From assembly GCF_902459735.1 (NCBI RefSeq), contig NZ_CABPRV010000015.1, positions 1 through 64,000 of the forward strand: a stretch of DNA of 64,000 nucleotides, written 5' to 3'. Origin of the DNA: Pandoraea capi. GTDB taxonomy: Bacteria; Pseudomonadota; Gammaproteobacteria; Burkholderiales; Burkholderiaceae. The notes beneath the pieces were generated by a model. It was not told the origin of the DNA. It searched no databases and saw only the letters and a list, made by a program, of their open reading frames with translations. Below are positions 7,827 to 16,723 of this stretch, in pieces; position 1 is the first letter of the stretch; every line of letters begins with the position of its first letter. The translations under genes and the position numbers were made by a program.

Positions 7827-8312
7827 TCAGGCCGTCAGACGCGCCAGCAGCGTGCGCGGCCGCCCGGCGCGAACCTGCGCGGCAAGCGCCGCCTCGCGCC
7901 AGCGTGCCGTCGGCACCTCCGAGGGCGACAGCAGGCTATCGAAGCCGCAAGCCCACAACATCGCCAGTTGATCCGGCAGCAGCGGCCCCGCAGCGCGGAT
8001 CGCGCCCTGGAAATTCCATTTGTCGCGCAGGAACTTCGCCAGCGTGAAGCCACGCCCATCGCGCGTCTTCGGGAACTCGATCACCACGAGTTCAAGCTGC
8101 GGCAACAGCGCGGCGATGCGCTCCGGATCGTCATGCCCCTGCACGCGGATACCGGCAGGCGCCACGCCCTGCTCGTTCGCGGCAAGCCACGCGTCGAGCG
8201 GCAGCACGCTTTCGCTGCGGGTTTCGTCCGAAGCGTCCGGCGCGAATTGCGCGTCGGCGCCAAGATAAGTCCAGACGTCCTCGGCCGGCAGTCCGTTACG
8301 ATCAATCAACAT
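7827..8312 (-). CDS. DUF934 protein, sulfite reductase partner
   Basis: A 161-residue soluble protein of the DUF934 (COG3749) family. Typical features are VIEFPKTRDGRGFTLAKFLR (about 92-111) and the C-terminal FDSLLSPSEV. DUF934 genes nearly always follow the siroheme sulfite/nitrite reductase gene and are thought to help its assembly or function; the biochemical role is not established. Start ATG 8312 overlaps the last 11 bases of the reductase gene, which suggests translational coupling. A terminator follows, so cysH/cysDN are not in this unit. Confidence 0.92.
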   Translation of the reverse strand: MLIDRNGLPAEDVWTYLGADAQFAPDASDETRSESVLPLDAWLAANEQGVAPAGIRVQGHDDPERIAALLPQLELVVIEFPKTRDGRGFTLAKFLRDKWNFQGAIRAAGPLLPDQLAMLWACGFDSLLSPSEVPTARWREAALAAQVRAGRPRTLLARLTA

Positions 8313-10308
8313 TCAGAGCTCCCTTGAATTCTTCCGCGCCGACACGTCCGAGCGTATCGATGAAGCGCTCACCCTCGTGACGCAGATCGAGATAGCGTCC
8401 GAGAATGTTTTCGATCACCTGCGGCACGGCCTCGTACGACACGCCCGGGCCGAGAATCTTGCCGACGGCCGCGTTATCGTCCGCCGAACCGCCCAGCGTG
8501 ATCTGATAGTTTTCCTTGCCTGCCTTGTCCACACCGAGAATGCCGATGTGAGCGACGTGGTGGTGCGCGCAGGCATTGATGCAACCGGACACATTGAGCG
8601 TCACCGGTCCGATGTCACGCTGCTGTTCCTCAGTAAAGCGCAACGCAATGCGCTGCGCCACCGGCACCGAACGCGCATTGGCGAGCGCGCAGTAATCCAG
8701 CCCCGGGCATGCGATCGCATCCGAGATCAGACCGATGTTCGGCGTCGCGAGCCCGGCCGCCTTCAATTGCTTCCACAGGGCATGCAGATCGTCGAGCTTC
8801 ACGTGCGGCAGCACGAGGTTCTGCTCGTGCGTCACGCGCAGTTCGCTGAACGAATACTTGTCGGCCAGATCGGCCAGCACCAGCATCTCCTGCGCGCTGG
8901 CGTCGCCCGGAATCCCGGCGGCCGGCTTGAGCGACACGACGGCACTGATGTAGCCCGGCACCTTATGCTCGTGCGTGCAGGTATCGACCCAGTGCTTGAA
9001 CGCCACGTCAGTCTTGTACGACTGTTCGTACGCGCTGGACTGCGCCGGCAGCGTGGCGAACTCGGGCAGGATGAAGCGCTCGCCGATGGCCTTGATCACG
9101 CTGTCCGCCAGCGGACGATGCGTCTGGGCGATGCGGGCGAATTCTTCCTCGATCATCTCGATGAACTTCGCCGGCTGCATTTCCTTGATGAGGATCTTGA
9201 TGCGCGCCTTGTAGATGTTGTCGCGACGACCCAGCGCGTTGTACACGCGCAGAATCGCTTCGACGAAGCGCAGCAGATCGGCCTCGGGCAACCAGTCGCG
9301 CACCAGCGTACCGACGATAGGCGTGCGGCCCAGACCGCCACCGGCGTAAATCTGGAAGCCGACTTCGCCCTGCTCGTTCGTGCGCGCCAGAATGCCGATG
9401 TCGTGAAAACGCACCGCCGCACGGTCCGTCTGACCGCCAGTGATGGCGATCTTGAACTTACGCGGCAGATAGGTGAACTCTGGGTGGTCCGTCGACCATT
9501 GACGCAGAATTTCGGCATACACGCGCGGATCGATGACTTCATCCTTCGCGGCGCCGGCGAACTGGTCGGTCGTCACGTTACGGATGCAGTTGCCGCTCGT
9601 CTGGATGGCGTGCAGATCGACATCCGCCAGCGCCGACAGAATGTCCGGAGAATCGGTCAGCGTCGGCCAGTTGAATTGCAGGTTCTGACGCGTGGTGAAG
9701 TGCCCGTAGCCCTTGTCGTAACGATTCGCCACGAACGCGAGCTGGCGCAACTGCACCGCGCTCAACGTGCCGTAGGGAATCGCAACGCGCAGCATGTAAC
9801 CGTGCAGCTGCAGGTACAGGCCGTTCATCAGACGGTAGACCTTGAAATCGTCCTCGCTCAGCTCGCCGCTCAGACGGCGCGCCACTTGCTGACCGAACTC
9901 CTTCGCGCGGTCCTTGAGGTATTCGCGCTCCGACGGATCGTAGCGATAGATGCCCGCGTGCTCGGGGGCCACGGTCAAGGCCGGTGCGTCCGCCAGCGCG
10001 GCCTGCACGCCGGCATCTGCCGCCTGCTTGCCGAGGTCTTCACGGACCGACGGGCCACGCGAACGCAGTTGTTCACGGAAGTCCACCGGCACAGGACCGG
10101 CGTCGCCGAGTTCGGCCGGACGCGGCACGGGATCCACGATCAGGTTGGCAGCCGCAGCGGCCTTGGCGGCCGCCTGCGCCTGCTCGAGACCGTCCGCATC
10201 GAACACGTGCGCCTGCGTCAGATCGTCTACCCAGTGGTATTGCTGGTCCAGCCAGACGACCAGACCGTCTTGGAGTCGGTTCGCCGAAATCAGATTGCCT
10301 GCATTCAT
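8302..10308 (-). CDS. Siroheme nitrite/sulfite reductase with N-terminal DUF2849
   Basis: A 668-residue fusion. Residues 1-60 (LISANRLQDG, VVWLDQQYHWVDDL) match DUF2849. From about 125 onward it is a CysI/NirA-type reductase: two ferredoxin-like and two siroheme-4Fe4S domains, with TRQNLQFNW, TSGNCIRNVT and the cluster ligands Cys534, Cys540, Cys576 and Cys580 (CPGLDYC and CINAC). It reduces sulfite to sulfide for cysteine synthesis, electron donor not shown by sequence. The DUF2849 fusion is typical of betaproteobacterial versions. The DUF934 gene overlaps its 3' end. CysB control is expected from the family but no operator could be assigned. Confidence 0.93.
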   Translation of the reverse strand: MNAGNLISANRLQDGLVVWLDQQYHWVDDLTQAHVFDADGLEQAQAAAKAAAAANLIVDPVPRPAELGDAGPVPVDFREQLRSRGPSVREDLGKQAADAGVQAALADAPALTVAPEHAGIYRYDPSEREYLKDRAKEFGQQVARRLSGELSEDDFKVYRLMNGLYLQLHGYMLRVAIPYGTLSAVQLRQLAFVANRYDKGYGHFTTRQNLQFNWPTLTDSPDILSALADVDLHAIQTSGNCIRNVTTDQFAGAAKDEVIDPRVYAEILRQWSTDHPEFTYLPRKFKIAITGGQTDRAAVRFHDIGILARTNEQGEVGFQIYAGGGLGRTPIVGTLVRDWLPEADLLRFVEAILRVYNALGRRDNIYKARIKILIKEMQPAKFIEMIEEEFARIAQTHRPLADSVIKAIGERFILPEFATLPAQSSAYEQSYKTDVAFKHWVDTCTHEHKVPGYISAVVSLKPAAGIPGDASAQEMLVLADLADKYSFSELRVTHEQNLVLPHVKLDDLHALWKQLKAAGLATPNIGLISDAIACPGLDYCALANARSVPVAQRIALRFTEEQQRDIGPVTLNVSGCINACAHHHVAHIGILGVDKAGKENYQITLGGSADDNAAVGKILGPGVSYEAVPQVIENILGRYLDLRHEGERFIDTLGRVGAEEFKGALNVD

Positions 10309-10463
10309 TCGATGCTCTCAATGCTTGTCGTTTTGGTCGCGACTTAGTGGGAAACAATTCGCGATTAGAACTACAGGCTATCAAGCGGCGAAGGAATATA
10401 CGAATATTGACTAGTTATGTCGTCATTACGAGATGTTGTTTGGCGAAAAATCATTGCGTATCA

Positions 10464-10479
10464 CTGTATTTTTATACAG
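10464..10479. promoter_or_regulatory. LexA-like SOS box
   Basis: CTGT, eight bases (ATTTTTAT), ACAG, followed by T: an almost ideal LexA operator. It is 47 bases upstream of the ATG of the small gene at 10527 and 155 bases from the divergent reductase start, so the small gene is the likely target. Confidence 0.65.
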
Positions 10480-10526
10480 TAGTCATGCTACATTTCCCAT
10501 CATTCAACTTCATCGTGAGGGACACC

Positions 10527-10772
10527 ATGAGCGACGCCAAATCCATCAAGTTCATCGTCGTGCCATATCGCAAGAACAAGGACGGCGTGCTGCAACCCGG
10601 CGAGCTGCGTCAGGCGAGCACCGAATTCGGTGCAGTGCGTATCGCGCAGTCGATGGCGTCCGGGTTCGCGGGCATCGCCGCCTACGAGGTGCTGGTCGAC
10701 GAAGAGGACGGCACGATGGATGCCCCGCGCGTTCTCTTCCAGGAAGGCGCCATTCCGGCGATGGCTGACTGA
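10527..10772 (+). CDS. Conserved small hypothetical protein, 81 aa, possibly SOS-controlled
   Basis: Not recognised as a named family. The start is supported by GAGGGA at 10517-10522 region before ATG 10527. The protein starts with a strand-rich part (IKFIVVPYRKNKDG), then a helix (FGAVRIAQSMASGFAGI) and ends in strands (AAYEVLVDEEDG, RVLFQEG). This is a compact alpha/beta fold with no signal peptide. I believe similar short proteins occur in other Burkholderiaceae but cannot confirm. A near-perfect LexA-like box 47 bases upstream makes a DNA-damage role worth testing. Confidence 0.75.
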   Translation: MSDAKSIKFIVVPYRKNKDGVLQPGELRQASTEFGAVRIAQSMASGFAGIAAYEVLVDEEDGTMDAPRVLFQEGAIPAMAD

Positions 10773-10789
10773 GCGGCGAGTGCCGGGCC

Positions 10790-11149
10790 TCACTCCGGGC
10801 GCGACGGACGGGCGATGCTGTCGAACGTTTTGGTCTGACGCGGATGCTGCATGTCCCGCGTATCGAGCGCCCGGCGCTGCGCGAGCACTTCCTGCGTGCT
10901 CGGCCCCGTGGCCGGACCATTGCGCTCGCTTGCCGTGCGATTGATGCTGGCGCTGGCGGCATGCGCGTCGGTCACGGGCGCGCTCTGGCCGCCGAGTGCC
11001 GCTACCGCCGGGCTCACAGCCGGTGTCTGATTCGATTGACGGATGCTGCCCAGATCGCCTGCGCCGAGATAGGACTGCGCATTGGCGTGACCGAAGATCA
11101 GCGCGCCGCTCAGGCACAGGCAAGCGGCGAAGAAGTGAGTGCGGTTCAT
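10790..11149 (-). CDS. Hypothetical exported protein, 119 aa
   Basis: Residues 1-25 (MNRTHFFAACLCL then SGALIFGHANAQ) are a Sec signal peptide. The mature part is Ser/Ala/Gln-rich with little predicted structure (QTPAVSPAVAALGGQ, DARDMQHPR-like basic end). No family is recognised. ATG 11149 is preceded by a GGGGGG tract five bases upstream, so it is preferred over an in-frame start at 11173. It converges with the 81-residue gene (10527-10772), leaving only 17 bases between their ends. Confidence 0.6.
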   Translation of the reverse strand: MNRTHFFAACLCLSGALIFGHANAQSYLGAGDLGSIRQSNQTPAVSPAVAALGGQSAPVTDAHAASASINRTASERNGPATGPSTQEVLAQRRALDTRDMQHPRQTKTFDSIARPSRPE

Positions 11150-11351
11150 ATAGCCCCCCGTTTGGCGAATCAAGGCGTGTTTGTCGATGGCTGAATTGTC
11201 TCAGCCTCTGCGCACGGTGTCGCCTTGCATTAATCACAGTAGACGCCCCCTGCTCAGCCCATTGGCCGACAAGCGGATTGCATCGCCACCCTGAATCGCG
11301 CGATCGCAACCCCTCGGAACGTTCTGTGAGAGGGCGGCCGCCCGGTATCCG

Positions 11352-12935
11352 CTAACTCGACGGCGAATCCGAAGGCTCGTCGGGTGAGGGTGTCTTGCCC
11401 AGCACGATCGTGCTGATGCGATTGCGGCCGGACTGTTTCGCAATGAAGAGTTGCTCATCGGCCGCCGTCAGGATGGCCTCGGCGCTGCCGCACTCGCCGG
11501 CGACACCGGTCGCCGCTCCGACGCTGATCGTCACCATGCCTGCGGCACTCCCTGCGTGATCGATATGCAGGCGCTCGATGTCGCGCCGGACCTGCTCGGC
11601 CATCGTGGCCGCGCTTTGTGCATCCGTATCGGGTAACACCACAGCAAACTCTTCGCCGCCGTAGCGAGCCGCCATGTCGCTTTCGCGCCGCACATGGCCG
11701 CCGATATTCTTGGCGACGGCACGCAGCACGTCGTCGCCGACCGAATGGCCGTAAGCGTCGTTGAAATGCTTGAAATGGTCGATGTCCGCGAACAGAATCG
11801 ACAAAGGACTGCCGGACCGCTTCGCGCGCCGCCATTCGGCCGCGAGTTTGGTGTCGAGCGCACGACGGTTCGCCAGCCCGGTAAGGCCGTCGGTCACACT
11901 CAGGCTCACGAGCCTTGCCGCAGCGCTCGAGCGCGTGCGTATGGCCGCCGTCAGCAACCACGATCCGGCGATCAGTGTGGCCGCGCATGTGATCGCGATG
12001 GCACTGAATATCCACACCTGTCGTAACCACTCGCGCATGAGCAAATGCGTCGAGGGCGTCACCACCACGTACATCGACGCCCCGGGCACTCGCACCGACC
12101 GGTAATCCAACGCACTCATGCCCTTCGGAAACGCGAGCGCCGCCGACAGATCGCCATTGCGCGCCGCCCCCCCTGGCAACGTGACCAGCGCCCCCGGCCG
12201 CGCGCCTGAGCAGGGATCGCAGGCCAGCACCGTCCCCTTCTCTTCCACGATTTCGATCGAGCGCAGGTCGGCCGAATCCACATCGCTGACCAACGTGCCC
12301 AGATGGTCGAGCCGCAGGGCCAGCACCGCCACACCGGCAAAGGTGTGATCGGGCGCCGCAATGCGGCGCGTGAGCGCCACCGACAACACGCCGCCATGGG
12401 TGCGCGACGCGTAAGGCTGCGAGATGTACAACCCGAGTGACGGACTGAGCGCGTGCGACCTGAAGTAATCGCGGTCTGCGACGTTCACGACCACATTCGG
12501 TTGCCCGTCCAGCGGCGCGGAGATACGGCCGGTCTTGTCGACGACGTAGGCATCGTCCAGAAAATCGCGACTTAGCGTCTGCCCGAAGCGCACCCGGTCA
12601 CGCACGCGCTCCGGGAACAACGGTGTCGTGGGATCCTCTGCCTCACGGACCATCTCCTTGAGCAAGGTGTCGTAGACAGCAATGTTGCCGCCCAGACTCG
12701 TCGCCACGACCGATGCCACGCTCTGCGCCCGTTCGAGGGCAAACAGGTAGCGCGCCTGACGGTCCGCGCGCAGCAACAGCGAAACCCCGACCAGAATTGC
12801 AATGGCGATGGCCGTGCCGATCACGCCGACCATCGCCGGATAGTCGTCGAACTTGTCGAACAGCGCGCGCAGTCTCTGCCCAAACCAACTCCGGAACCCA
12901 CTCTGTTTGCGAGATACGTCCGAGCGTGTAGTCAT
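11352..12935 (-). CDS. Membrane CACHE-type diguanylate cyclase
   Basis: A 527-residue protein. TM1 is at about 37-55, a periplasmic PAS/CACHE-like sensor at 60-300 (DDAYVVDKTGRI, VVVNVADRDYFRSH, GLYISQPY are typical dCACHE strings), TM2 at 306-330, and a C-terminal GGDEF domain at about 345-510. The active site is GGEEF at 426-430, and an RESD inhibitory site (RxxD) sits exactly five residues before it, so product inhibition by c-di-GMP is expected. It should make c-di-GMP from two GTP in response to a periplasmic ligand that cannot be named from sequence. No EAL partner adjoins it. Confidence 0.95.
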   Translation of the reverse strand: MTTRSDVSRKQSGFRSWFGQRLRALFDKFDDYPAMVGVIGTAIAIAILVGVSLLLRADRQARYLFALERAQSVASVVATSLGGNIAVYDTLLKEMVREAEDPTTPLFPERVRDRVRFGQTLSRDFLDDAYVVDKTGRISAPLDGQPNVVVNVADRDYFRSHALSPSLGLYISQPYASRTHGGVLSVALTRRIAAPDHTFAGVAVLALRLDHLGTLVSDVDSADLRSIEIVEEKGTVLACDPCSGARPGALVTLPGGAARNGDLSAALAFPKGMSALDYRSVRVPGASMYVVVTPSTHLLMREWLRQVWIFSAIAITCAATLIAGSWLLTAAIRTRSSAAARLVSLSVTDGLTGLANRRALDTKLAAEWRRAKRSGSPLSILFADIDHFKHFNDAYGHSVGDDVLRAVAKNIGGHVRRESDMAARYGGEEFAVVLPDTDAQSAATMAEQVRRDIERLHIDHAGSAAGMVTISVGAATGVAGECGSAEAILTAADEQLFIAKQSGRNRISTIVLGKTPSPDEPSDSPSS

Positions 12936-12989
12936 GACGAATGGCCCGACACGGTTACCGACTGGTGAACTAGCGAGGAAGCCTGCCCG

Positions 12990-13748
12990 TTAGCGCGAAT
13001 GCCTGGCGTTGCGCGAGAAATCGTCGAGCAGCGGCACGATGGCCAGCATGATCAATACGACAGCGAGCGGAATTGTGGAGACGAACCCCAGATGCTTGAA
13101 GCCCAGCGCCCCCACGAGCCCGCCCATGAAGAAACTGCCCAACAAGGCACACAGCAGACGTAGCTTCTGCCGGTCGCCGGCCACGCGCGGCAGGTCCTGC
13201 GCCACGCCCGGCCGGTTCCAGTAGCTCATCTTGCCCAGCTCGATACCGATGTCGGTGACCAGCCCGGTGACGTGCGTGGTACGAATTTCGGCCCGGGAAA
13301 TCTTGGTGATGATGGCATTTTGCAGGCCCATCACGTAGCACAGCAGGCCCACGGTCGCCGGCACGTAAAGCAACCGGTGATCCTCCAGATTGGCACCCAT
13401 CATGCCGAACGTCAGCAACAGCATGGCCTCGAGCATGAGCGGCGCGGCATATTCGCTATGCGTGTGGTGACGTCGTCCCCAATGAATCAGCACGGCGGAG
13501 GTGGCCGCGCCCAGCAGGAACGCCACCAGCGCGCTCAATCCGGCGAGCACCAGCAGCAACTGGCCGAGCACGAGATTGTCGGAGAGCGAAGCGACGATAC
13601 CCGACATGTGCGACGTGTACTGACCGACGGCCAGAAAGCCCCCGGCGTTGGCCGCCCCGGCCACGAAGGCGAGCGAACACCCCAGACGCCGGTTCGCCGC
13701 GTCCGTGCGCACCGGCTGGGTGAAACCGCGTAGATAATTGATCGGCAT
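12990..13748 (-). CDS. DUF1275 (YoaK family) membrane protein
   Basis: About 252 residues with six or seven hydrophobic segments. It carries family strings FVAGAANAGGFLAVG and YTSHMSGIVASLSDN near the N-terminus, LQNAIITKISRAEIRTTHVTG in the middle, and FFMGGLVGALGF toward the end. DUF1275/YoaK proteins are inner-membrane proteins of unknown transport role. ATG 13748 begins the conserved region; an upstream in-frame ATG (13775) would add nine poorly conserved residues. Divergent from the BLUF gene with about 140 bases between starts. Confidence 0.88.
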   Translation of the reverse strand: MPINYLRGFTQPVRTDAANRRLGCSLAFVAGAANAGGFLAVGQYTSHMSGIVASLSDNLVLGQLLLVLAGLSALVAFLLGAATSAVLIHWGRRHHTHSEYAAPLMLEAMLLLTFGMMGANLEDHRLLYVPATVGLLCYVMGLQNAIITKISRAEIRTTHVTGLVTDIGIELGKMSYWNRPGVAQDLPRVAGDRQKLRLLCALLGSFFMGGLVGALGFKHLGFVSTIPLAVVLIMLAIVPLLDDFSRNARHSR

Positions 13749-13890
13749 GGCGAGTGAGCGTCCCGGGCATCGCACTTGGGGTATTCTAATGCGCGTCGAC
13801 GCAAAGTTGATGCAAAAGCGACGCCATTATCGTGCCATCGACGCGACACGACGGGGCGATGCGCCGACTTGTACGGGGGGAGACATAACA

Positions 13891-14286
13891 ATGACCGAGT
13901 GCTACGCGTACATCAGCCGTGCGTTGCCGGATCTCGATCCGGTGGCGCTGTCCAAAATCATCGTCCACTCACGCGGGTTCAACGATACCCACGGCGTGAC
14001 CGGTCTGCTGCTCTACGACGGCATGACTTTCTGTCAGTACATCGAAGGACCGGCGCAGGCGCTGGCCGACGCTCGTCAGCGCATCGAAGCGTCGCGCCAC
14101 CATTGCGCCATCCAGGTGCTGCTCGACGGCACACCACGCCAGCCCGGCGCCTTCTCGTCCTGGAGCCTGGGCTATCTGGTGCTCGACGAACCCGCCCACG
14201 CGCTGCATACCTTCGTCATGCCGGCAGATCACGCGCAACTGATCGGGGCGTTCAACGTGCTCGCCGCGCAGGCGGACGTGATGTAA
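13891..14286 (+). CDS. Stand-alone BLUF-domain blue-light sensor
   Basis: A 131-residue protein that is almost wholly a BLUF domain, which binds FAD and rearranges hydrogen bonding under blue light. Key residues are present: Tyr in the first strand (YAYISRA, residues 4-10), Asn in SRGFNDTHGVTG (about 30-41) and Gln in FCQYIEG (about 48-54), matching the Tyr/Asn/Gln photocycle triad. The RH and SSWSLGYL segments near the end fit too. ATG 13891 has a GGGGGGAG tract 8 bases upstream. There is no fused effector, so it must act through a partner; several c-di-GMP enzymes are encoded nearby, but a link is only inference. Confidence 0.92.
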   Translation: MTECYAYISRALPDLDPVALSKIIVHSRGFNDTHGVTGLLLYDGMTFCQYIEGPAQALADARQRIEASRHHCAIQVLLDGTPRQPGAFSSWSLGYLVLDEPAHALHTFVMPADHAQLIGAFNVLAAQADVM

Positions 14287-14330
14287 CCCGCAGCATCGGC
14301 ACAGCGCCGAACCACGCCAGCCAAGCCGCA

Positions 14331-14376
14331 CAAACGACGACGCCGGGCCACCTGAGGTGCCCGGCGTCGTTGTTTC
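14331..14376. terminator. Bidirectional terminator between BLUF and binding-protein genes
   Basis: A GC-rich 12-bp inverted repeat (ACGACGCCGGGC / GCCCGGCGTCGT) with a 10-base loop, flanked by A-rich and T-rich sides. It lies between two convergent genes and can serve both. Confidence 0.75.
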
Positions 14377-14437
14377 GAGGCCTGCGCAACGCCTGCGCGA
14401 ACGATCGCGTCATGCGCAGCGATTCATACCATTGCGA

Positions 14438-15484
14438 TCACTGCTCGATCTGACGGTTCCAGCGCTGATCCCACTGCGCGCGACGCTGGTTGATGGCATC
14501 CCAATCGACCGTCTTGATGTTCTTGGTCAGGTCGTCGAGCTTGCCCAGACGCTTTTGCATCGACGGCGGAACCGTCGCTTGCGGATTGGTCGGGATGTAG
14601 GCGCCGGCCGCCGCAGCCAGCGACTGGCCCTTGGCCGACAGCAGGTACTGCGCAAGCTTCTGCGCCATGGCGTTGTCCGGGCTGTTCTTCACGACGCACA
14701 GGTCGACGAGCAACTGCACCGCGCCTTCCTTCGGGGCCACGTAGCCGACCTGAATGCCCTTGTCCTGAAGGTCGCTCACGGCCGTCGGGGTCAGCGGGAA
14801 AATCGCGGCTTCGCCCGTCTGGATCATTTCCGAGAGCTTCGCCGAGTTCGGGATGTACTCGACGACGTTCGGACCGACGGTCGACGCCCACTTCGTGAAG
14901 CCCGGTTCGACGTTCGTCTCGCTACCGCCCCAGATACGGTTCAGCGCGAGGAAACCGTGCAGACCGAACGTGCTGCTCGATGCCGACTGGAACACGACCT
15001 TGCCCTTGTACTTCGGATCGGCGAAGTCCGTCCACGATGTCGGCGCCGCCCAGCCCTTTTCCTTGAAGAGCTTCGTGTTGTAACCGATACCGGTCATGCC
15101 GAGCTGCACGCCTGCGCCCATGTCGTCCTTCACGCGAGCCGAGGGCAGCAGTTCCTTGAGCACCGGCGCATCGTCGAGCTTCTGGCATACCCCCATGCTG
15201 ATGGCGCGTGCCATCACACCGTCGTCGAGAAACACGACATGCATCTGCGGGCTGTTCCGGTTGGCGAGCAGCTTGGCGAGTACGTCCGACGACGTACCCG
15301 GCACCACCACGACCTTCACGTTGTTGGCCTTCTCGAATTCCGGAAAGACCTGACTCGTGTAAGCCTTTTCCATCGGGCCGCCATTCATGCCGATGTACAG
15401 CGTTTTCGACTGCGACCAGGCCGCGCTGCTCGCGCCCAATGCCAGCGCCGCAGCGCACATGACGACCTTACGGGATAGCTTCAT
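14438..15484 (-). CDS. ABC transporter periplasmic binding protein (PotD/spermidine-putrescine type)
   Basis: A 348-residue exported protein. The signal peptide is at about 1-24 (ends AAWSQ). The mature protein is a cluster-D type solute-binding protein: LYIGMNGGPMEKAY, a hinge GMTGIGYNTKLFKEKGW, and PTSWTDFADPKYKGKV are typical of the PotD/iron-binding superfamily. ATG 15484 has AGGAGA eight bases upstream; the longer frame to 15553 lacks support. It is the last gene of a seven-gene unit, 102 bases after the oxidase gene, so a separate promoter or a processing site could lie between. Substrate not determined; an amino acid derivative or opine would suit the linked dehydrogenase. Confidence 0.9.
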   Translation of the reverse strand: MKLSRKVVMCAAALALGASSAAWSQSKTLYIGMNGGPMEKAYTSQVFPEFEKANNVKVVVVPGTSSDVLAKLLANRNSPQMHVVFLDDGVMARAISMGVCQKLDDAPVLKELLPSARVKDDMGAGVQLGMTGIGYNTKLFKEKGWAAPTSWTDFADPKYKGKVVFQSASSSTFGLHGFLALNRIWGGSETNVEPGFTKWASTVGPNVVEYIPNSAKLSEMIQTGEAAIFPLTPTAVSDLQDKGIQVGYVAPKEGAVQLLVDLCVVKNSPDNAMAQKLAQYLLSAKGQSLAAAAGAYIPTNPQATVPPSMQKRLGKLDDLTKNIKTVDWDAINQRRAQWDQRWNRQIEQ

Positions 15485-15586
15485 CGTGGTTCTCCTTGCG
15501 TTTTCCAGGGTGTTAGGAATGTAGGTTGTGGACGGACTCAGAACGTGTGGCATGTCTCGGGTTCCCTCGTGTGCATCTCGTGTACA

Positions 15587-16723
15587 TCAAGCGGCCGCGC
15601 CGACTTTCGCGAACCGGTCGACCGCAAAGGCATCGATCGGCGTAGCCGTCTGCCCTTGCGTGACCAGATCGGCCAGCACTTCGCCGACGCCGGGCGCCAG
15701 CAGAAAACCGCCGCCGCAAAAGCCGAAGGCATGCACCAGTTGCGGGGTGGTACGGCTCATCCCGATGATCGGGTTGTCGTCGGGCGTCTCGCCTTCCACG
15801 CCGCTCCACGTGCGAATCAGCAAGGCGTTGCGCAGCGCAGGCAACAACGCACACGCCTCGCGCATCACCGCGCGCGTGGTGTCGGCCGACGGCTGAGCGT
15901 ACTCGCCGTCGCCGGTGCCGCGCCCGCCGCCGATCACGCAGTTACCGCGCTCGACCTGACGTGCGTAGACACCACCGCCGTAGACCCCAAGGCTGTGTCC
16001 GACGAAGCGGGGCAACGGCTCCGTCACCCACATGTTCGGATAGATGGCATGCATCGGCACACGCTCACCGAACGTCCCGGCGATGTGATTTGCCCACGCG
16101 CCGGACGTATTGAGCAGCCAGTGGCTGCTCACGTGCAGGGCGTCGCCCGCCTCGGGCTGAGCCGTGAGCTGAAAGTGCCTGCCGTCATGCGCGATCGATG
16201 TGATCGGGGTGCGTTCTCGAACGTCGGCACCAAGGGCACGCGCCGCACGCGCGAAGGCCGGCGAGACAAGACGCGGATTCGCATGGCCGTCGCTCATGCA
16301 TAGCGAGCCGCCGACAGCCCCATCGCCCAGCCACGGAAAGCGCTGACGGAACTCGGCCCCACGAAACACCGTGGCGGACAAGCCGTAATTGGCGGCCATG
16401 GCGGACCACTGGTCGAGCGGTTCGAGGTCGCTCTCGCGACGCGCAAGACGCAGGTGCCCCGAGCGTACGAACTCGCCGTCGATACCGATGAGTTCCGGCA
16501 GACGATCCCAGACCCGCCGCGCACGCATTGCGAGCGGCAATTGCTCCTCGGGACGCCCCTGACAACGCACGCCGCCGTAATTGACGCCGCTGGCTTGCGC
16601 GCCGCAATAGCGTCGCTCGAACAGCGCGACCTTCAGGCCGCGCTCGGCCAACGCTCGTGCGGCCGATGCGCCGACCAACCCGCCACCGGCGACCACGACG
16701 TCGTAATGCAAGGTCTCACTCAT
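15587..16723 (-). CDS. FAD-dependent oxidase subunit (DAO / HcnC-OoxB-like)
   Basis: A 378-residue glycine oxidase/DadA-type flavoprotein. It has an N-terminal dinucleotide fold GGGLVGASAARALAERG (about 12-28), the substrate-binding middle and the C-terminal VEGETPDDNPIIG with HAFGFCGGGFLLAPGVGEVLADL, the usual DAO ending. It lacks a signal peptide. Start ATG 16723 has GAGGAGG upstream and overlaps the stop of the preceding gene by 8 bases. With the two genes upstream it matches the three-subunit HcnABC / opine oxidase / hydroxyproline dehydrogenase layout, where this subunit oxidises the C-N bond of an amino acid-like substrate. Exact substrate unknown. Confidence 0.9.
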   Translation of the reverse strand: MSETLHYDVVVAGGGLVGASAARALAERGLKVALFERRYCGAQASGVNYGGVRCQGRPEEQLPLAMRARRVWDRLPELIGIDGEFVRSGHLRLARRESDLEPLDQWSAMAANYGLSATVFRGAEFRQRFPWLGDGAVGGSLCMSDGHANPRLVSPAFARAARALGADVRERTPITSIAHDGRHFQLTAQPEAGDALHVSSHWLLNTSGAWANHIAGTFGERVPMHAIYPNMWVTEPLPRFVGHSLGVYGGGVYARQVERGNCVIGGGRGTGDGEYAQPSADTTRAVMREACALLPALRNALLIRTWSGVEGETPDDNPIIGMSRTTPQLVHAFGFCGGGFLLAPGVGEVLADLVTQGQTATPIDAFAVDRFAKVGAAA

